Made by a program: the position numbers and the translations under genes. From NCBI GenBank assembly GCA_964428745.1, contig CAYRYZ010000047.1, forward strand, positions 1 through 10,584: a DNA stretch of 10,584 nt, given 5' to 3'. Positions 7,201 to 10,584 of the stretch are shown here, piece by piece. Source of the stretch: GCA-002713455 sp964428745 (GTDB lineage Bacteria; Fidelibacterota; Marinisomatia; Marinisomatales; TCS55). Each line of letters opens with the position of its first letter. The stretch's first letter is position 1. Below the pieces are notes generated by a model that was not told the DNA's origin, did not search any database, and was given only the letters and a program-made list of their open reading frames with translations.

Positions 7201-7223
7201 CTCATTAATGTTTGACTCATTAA
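7201..7223 (-). repeat. 8-bp direct repeat TTAATGAG in the gap before the exporter genes
   Basis: On the minus strand TTAATGAG occurs at 7223-7216 and again at 7208-7201, a 15-base period. The second copy is part of the palindrome CATTAATG. This is the only gap of note (59 bases) between the receptor/lipoprotein genes and the exporter genes. The repeat might be an operator or a small leader element, but the gap is short and AT-rich and no convincing promoter is seen beside it. Confidence 0.35.
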
Positions 7224-7245
7224 AAGACAAAAAGTTTCATTTTTT

Positions 7246-8097
7246 TTACTCAACAACAAGTTTTCCACCTGTACGATAAAATGGATATTCAAAATAACTC
7301 TGACTAAACGAATCATAACCAGAGCTTAAAATATTCAGAATTGTTTGAGGGACATCCTCCCTATCTAGAACCAAATACGGAATTACTTCATAAATACCTT
7401 CCGGGAGATTAACATCTGTATAATTAAAAATGAACTCTAATGTTTTGCTTGGTCGGTCCATATATTCTTTCATAATTGTCGCAGAATCAATATCTACTGT
7501 ATAGGCTAATTTTTTACTATCAACTTCTCTAATTAGTAATCCCGTATATATGGATGAAGTCCTGGTAACTACCTTACGCAAATGAAAATAAATATCTGTC
7601 TTGTCAGGCGTAACTTGCACCTTTGTGATAATATCACTATCAAATCCAGATGAAATAACTGGAGGGTAAACATCAGTATGAACACCTGCCAAGCGGGTCA
7701 ATGAAACATCTCGACGCAATTCACCTTCTAGATTAATAACTTTCTCATCATTAACAACCTGCCCTGCAGCAAAAGTTACGGTAACTGATGATACTTTGTA
7801 ATTTCCTAAAAAGAACTGAATAGTATAATCTCCATCTATAATTGCACCGCTTGAGGATTCGCTCGATGCAGGCAATGTCAATTCAAATGAACCATCAATA
7901 TCTGTTGTAGCCCGAAGGCCTAAATCTTCAGACCAAACTAATACTCCGCTATGGTATCCTTTAGGGTAAAAATCAACTTTATCTAGCTTGACGTGACCTG
8001 ATATTGTTCGATCCGCTATTTTCTTCTCGCCACCAAAGGGGTTTTCTGTACAAGAAATCAATATGAGAAAAATTGAGGATAAGATCCTTTTCATCAT
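7246..8097 (-). CDS. lipoprotein with carboxypeptidase-regulatory-like domain
   Basis: I do not recognise a named gene. The 283-residue product starts with a short lipoprotein signal (KRILSSIFLILISC). The lipobox is LISC, and Cys16 would be lipidated, placing the protein in the envelope, probably at the outer membrane. Residues about 31-125 look like a carboxypeptidase-regulatory-like beta-sandwich: TISGHVKL (31-38), GVLVWSEDLG (51-60), TTDIDGSFELTLP (64-76) and YTIQFFLGNY (91-100). The remainder (about 140-283) is rich in beta-strand patterns, has no recognised motif and is unlike SusD, with no helical TPR units. The ATG overlaps the receptor stop codon as ATGA; a second ATG follows at 8094 and could equally be used. 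Tight coupling to the receptor suggests that it is its surface partner or accessory, but this is inferred from position only. Confidence 0.75.
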   Translation of the reverse strand: MMKRILSSIFLILISCTENPFGGEKKIADRTISGHVKLDKVDFYPKGYHSGVLVWSEDLGLRATTDIDGSFELTLPASSESSSGAIIDGDYTIQFFLGNYKVSSVTVTFAAGQVVNDEKVINLEGELRRDVSLTRLAGVHTDVYPPVISSGFDSDIITKVQVTPDKTDIYFHLRKVVTRTSSIYTGLLIREVDSKKLAYTVDIDSATIMKEYMDRPSKTLEFIFNYTDVNLPEGIYEVIPYLVLDREDVPQTILNILSSGYDSFSQSYFEYPFYRTGGKLVVE

Positions 8098-10331
8098 AGT
8101 TCTGTACTAAAAGTAAAATATTTTCGTGTATCTCTTAACATAAGACCATTCAAAGAAGTATCATTCTTTTTTAAATTACGTCCAGAATAGGAAATATCTC
8201 CTTTTATTGGTCCAACATTAACGTCAACTGTCCAATAGATATCATAATTTGAAAAGGCAGGTAATTCAATCTCATTAAAGCCTTTTGAAGGCACATTAAT
8301 CATCCCAACTTGTTCACCTTCTTGAAACCATCGCGTTCCAAAAGTAATCCATTTCCATTTTGCAGTCATATTTACCGTGAGTTTAAAAGTTGATTTAAAT
8401 GGAAAAGCACTTTGATCTGATACTTTGTATTTTGAAAAACCGATTTCCCCGACTAAAGCACCGCCATAGGTTTTAGCTTTCATTTTTGCCTCAAAGCCCA
8501 TCATATCAGCATGGCCAATATTTTCGTAATATCCTATAGGCATCCCCAATAAATACGTGATTCGCATTTTATTAATAAAATCATTGCGAAAGAAACTTCC
8601 CTGAAGTTCTAACTGATCAATAGTTGGGATATCTGCAGGTTGGCTTACCACATTAATTCCAATCTCAAGTGATTTCATTTTTTCTGGTAATAAATTTGCT
8701 GTGCGCCCACCGGGAGGTAGATCAGTTAAGCTAATCTGCTGTTGCAAAGAGGGGAATTTTACATTGTTTCCTGTTGTCACCCAATACGCCATCGTTTTAT
8801 TTAATGACCGCTTTGAAGCAATTGTCGAAATTTTAACAATCTTATTATTCCAGTTATTCTCACCAAAATCTAAAAAGGTACGACCATCAACTCCGGGCTC
8901 ATGATTGCCTCTATAAACTAAATTATCTTTATAATCCTTAACTTGATCTTGCCTGAAACTCACATCTAAATCTGTTAGCCATTTGCCTTCATCATCACCT
9001 TTTGAATGGAGTTTTAAAACGGTAGCAAATCCAAATTGATCCCGATTCAAATTAGCTCCCTTTAAACCTACTTGATGAACATTTGTTAAGTTGCGGTCAT
9101 CCCAAAACTTCAAAAGAGATTTTTCCATTTGAGTACCAAACATCCATTCCAACCTGTTCATGTTAATATATTTTCTTACTTCAAATTTATTTGCATTATG
9201 ATCTAGTTTTCTCGATACAAAACCAGTATAACTGTTGAGGCCTTGAGTTTCTTCAAGCTTATGATTAGCAACTGCAATTTCAATTTCACCTAATAATCCC
9301 AATACTCCATCATATCGAATTCCAAAAAGCTGATTCTGTGATTTAATTTTATTAAAATCACGTTTGTTATGAAATAATTGATCATCTTGAGTTACATTAA
9401 ATTCAAGATTTCCATTAACCTTATTTCCTTTTAAACGGTTTGACATATCCATAGATCGATGGGTTAGTTTTGTCAAAAGGCCAGTATCATCTACATCCAA
9501 ATCTTCAAATACTCTTTTATAAGACCCTTGTTTTTGACTTAATGACAAAAAAGTATTTCCTAATTGGGCTTGCGCATTTGCATTCCAAAACCCCGAAGCA
9601 TATGAACCAAATTGTTGAGAGACTCTAACGTTTTTATCTTTTGTATTTTTTGGAACAATATTCACAACTCCTGAAAAAGCATCAGGTCCATATAAAACAG
9701 AGTGGCCGCCCTTTACAATCTCAACTTGTTCAACATTCTGCATATCGACTAGAGATAAATCAAACACATTATCATAAGGACGATTTAGTCTAAATCCATT
9801 ATATAATACTAGTACATCATCAGCATTTCCACCTCGAATAGAAATCGTTTTACGGCCTGATAAGGATTCTTCCACTTGGATACTCTGGTCTGTCGCTAGT
9901 AGGTCTCCTGCATCTACAAAGGCCCTTAGTTCAAACTCCTCAGCTTGCAAAATCGTAACGGTCTGAGGAAGGTCTTTTTCAATCGCAGGTTTGCGTTTAA
10001 CCCCCGCAGTTTCAACGGCCTCAAATTGAAGCACTCGAGGTTGAAGTGTTATAATCTTAGGCCCATTTAATAGGCTATCTAGGGGTAATACTAGTTCATC
10101 ATATCCAATATGTTGAAATTTTATCATTTGATCTTGTGAAAGACCAGATACATCTAGATTGAATGATCCATCCACATCGGTTGAAGTCCCTTGTGAAGTG
10201 CCTTGAGCCGTTATATTGACACCATTCAGGTTACCATTAGTTATTCGATCCTTTACTGAACCAGTCATAGTTTGTGTCCAAATAAAAGATTGAATAAGTA
10301 AAATAGTGAGAATAGTTAGACGTTGTTTCAT
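8094..10331 (-). CDS. TonB-dependent outer-membrane receptor
   Basis: The protein (745 residues) is an outer-membrane gated barrel that imports a ligand using TonB energy. A signal peptide (1-20, ending WTQ) leads into a carboxypeptidase-regulatory-like domain (about 22-97, with STDVDGSFNLDVS at 50-62). Then comes a TonB-box-like segment (FEAVETAG, 103-110) and the plug (about 115-228), marked by LPQTVTILQAEEF, ISIRGGNADDVLVLYNGFRL (163-182) and VEIVKGGHSVLYGPDAFSGV (203-222). The rest (about 230-745) alternates as barrel strands. The extra N-terminal domain is common in Bacteroidetes and relatives. The last residue is Leu after FTFSTE, not the usual aromatic. No SusD-type partner follows, so a SusCD glycan system is unlikely; the ligand is unknown. 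The start overlaps the CCA-enzyme stop as ATGA, with AAGAAGG about ten bases upstream. Confidence 0.95.
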   Translation of the reverse strand: MKQRLTILTILLIQSFIWTQTMTGSVKDRITNGNLNGVNITAQGTSQGTSTDVDGSFNLDVSGLSQDQMIKFQHIGYDELVLPLDSLLNGPKIITLQPRVLQFEAVETAGVKRKPAIEKDLPQTVTILQAEEFELRAFVDAGDLLATDQSIQVEESLSGRKTISIRGGNADDVLVLYNGFRLNRPYDNVFDLSLVDMQNVEQVEIVKGGHSVLYGPDAFSGVVNIVPKNTKDKNVRVSQQFGSYASGFWNANAQAQLGNTFLSLSQKQGSYKRVFEDLDVDDTGLLTKLTHRSMDMSNRLKGNKVNGNLEFNVTQDDQLFHNKRDFNKIKSQNQLFGIRYDGVLGLLGEIEIAVANHKLEETQGLNSYTGFVSRKLDHNANKFEVRKYINMNRLEWMFGTQMEKSLLKFWDDRNLTNVHQVGLKGANLNRDQFGFATVLKLHSKGDDEGKWLTDLDVSFRQDQVKDYKDNLVYRGNHEPGVDGRTFLDFGENNWNNKIVKISTIASKRSLNKTMAYWVTTGNNVKFPSLQQQISLTDLPPGGRTANLLPEKMKSLEIGINVVSQPADIPTIDQLELQGSFFRNDFINKMRITYLLGMPIGYYENIGHADMMGFEAKMKAKTYGGALVGEIGFSKYKVSDQSAFPFKSTFKLTVNMTAKWKWITFGTRWFQEGEQVGMINVPSKGFNEIELPAFSNYDIYWTVDVNVGPIKGDISYSGRNLKKNDTSLNGLMLRDTRKYFTFSTEL

Positions 10332-10584
10332 TTTTTTGCGGCCTTCTTTAAATACCCATCTTTTATTTCCATTAAATATTCATGTGCCGATTCATAGTTA
10401 TTATCGATCTTTTCATCTAAGATGGCTTCTTCAATAGCAAACTTGATCTGTCCAACGACAGGTCCTTCTTTTACACCACAGATCTTCATAATCTCAGATC
10501 CTCTTACAGGTGATTGAAAGCATTTTAGCGCATCTCGTTCAGTTACATCTTTCATTTTTATTTCTACCTGTTCAAAATTGCTCA
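10328..10584 (-). CDS. cca: CCA tRNA nucleotidyltransferase, C-terminal fragment
   Basis: The frame stays open to the right edge of the window, giving 84 visible residues; the ATG at 10555 is therefore most likely internal and not a start. The fragment matches from memory the C-terminal end of CCA-adding enzymes of the Bacteroidetes type. It has CFQSPVRGSEIMKICGV (visible residues 21-37), then GPVVGQIKFAIEEAILD (40-56), then NNYESAHEYLME (61-72) and a Lys/Ala-rich end. This corresponds to the RNA-binding tail of class II tRNA nucleotidyltransferases, downstream of the catalytic head and HD-type domain, none of which is visible. The full enzyme adds or repairs the 3' CCA of tRNAs in the cytoplasm. 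Its stop overlaps the receptor ATG by four bases (ATGA), so the housekeeping gene appears to head or join the transcription unit. The assignment rests on the tail alone. Confidence 0.75.
   Translation of the reverse strand, partial: SNFEQVEIKMKDVTERDALKCFQSPVRGSEIMKICGVKEGPVVGQIKFAIEEAILDEKIDNNYESAHEYLMEIKDGYLKKAAKK

Noticed and set aside
7220..7247. AT-rich potential hairpin after the lipoprotein gene as a terminator
   Set aside because: The stem would be only A-T pairs (AAAAA with TTTTT) with no GC core; this is too weak to call.
8701..8904. Plus-strand 67-residue reading frame
   Set aside because: Antisense shadow within the receptor barrel-coding region; composition is not protein-like.
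7246..10331. SusC/SusD glycan-uptake pair
   Set aside because: The lipoprotein is 283 residues, beta-rich and lacks SusD-like helical repeats; the receptor is shorter than typical SusC proteins.
10328..10555. Small independent 75-residue protein starting at ATG 10555
   Set aside because: The frame is open upstream to the window edge, and the sequence resembles the tail of a CCA-adding enzyme, so it is treated as a C-terminal fragment of a longer gene.
1..10584. RNA genes, CRISPR arrays, insertion sequences or phage remnants
   Set aside because: Nearly all bases are taken by coherent minus-strand genes; no tRNA-like cloverleaf, spaced repeats, transposase motifs or terminal inverted repeats were seen by eye.

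Overview
The window is AT-rich, tightly packed DNA from a Gram-negative (diderm) bacterium. All ten genes I can support are on the minus strand, so transcription runs from high to low coordinates. The diderm evidence is direct: kdsB for Kdo/LPS, a TonB-dependent outer-membrane receptor, a TolC-type outer-membrane factor and a lipoprotein. The receptor carries an N-terminal carboxypeptidase-regulatory-like domain, and the C-terminal end of the CCA-adding enzyme follows the form I know from Bacteroidetes. Both point to the FCB superphylum. Two genes have strong AGGAG ribosome-binding sites, which is unlike typical Bacteroidetes. A marine FCB lineage such as Marinimicrobia (SAR406) would fit, but that placement is inference.

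Layout in transcription order (right to left): the 3' end of a CCA tRNA nucleotidyltransferase (10584-10328, cut by the window edge); a TonB-dependent receptor (10331-8094); a small surface lipoprotein (8097-7246); a 59-bp gap with a direct repeat; a Yip1-family membrane protein (7186-6473); a TolC-like outer-membrane factor (6466-5144); a periplasmic adaptor (5128-3743); a MacB/LolD-type ATPase (3740-3033); and two different MacB-type permeases (3036-1819 and 1819-563). A hairpin at 526-553 then probably closes the unit. A short intergenic region with a candidate promoter leads into kdsB, whose 3' end lies off the left edge.

Gene junctions are ATGA overlaps, a 1-base overlap, or gaps of 2 to 15 bases, except for the 59-bp gap. 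This suggests one long transcription unit or two abutting ones. The last five genes of the unit make a complete MacA-MacB-TolC-like tripartite exporter. Its MacB is split into a separate ATPase and two non-identical permeases, an arrangement reminiscent of LolCDE. The receptor and lipoprotein upstream are translationally coupled and share a DxDGSF-bearing beta-sandwich motif. The cluster therefore pairs an outer-membrane uptake receptor with an envelope-spanning exporter. The substrate cannot be read from the sequence.

I see no RNA genes, CRISPR array, insertion sequence or phage remnant. Plus-strand reading frames in this window are antisense shadows of the genes listed.
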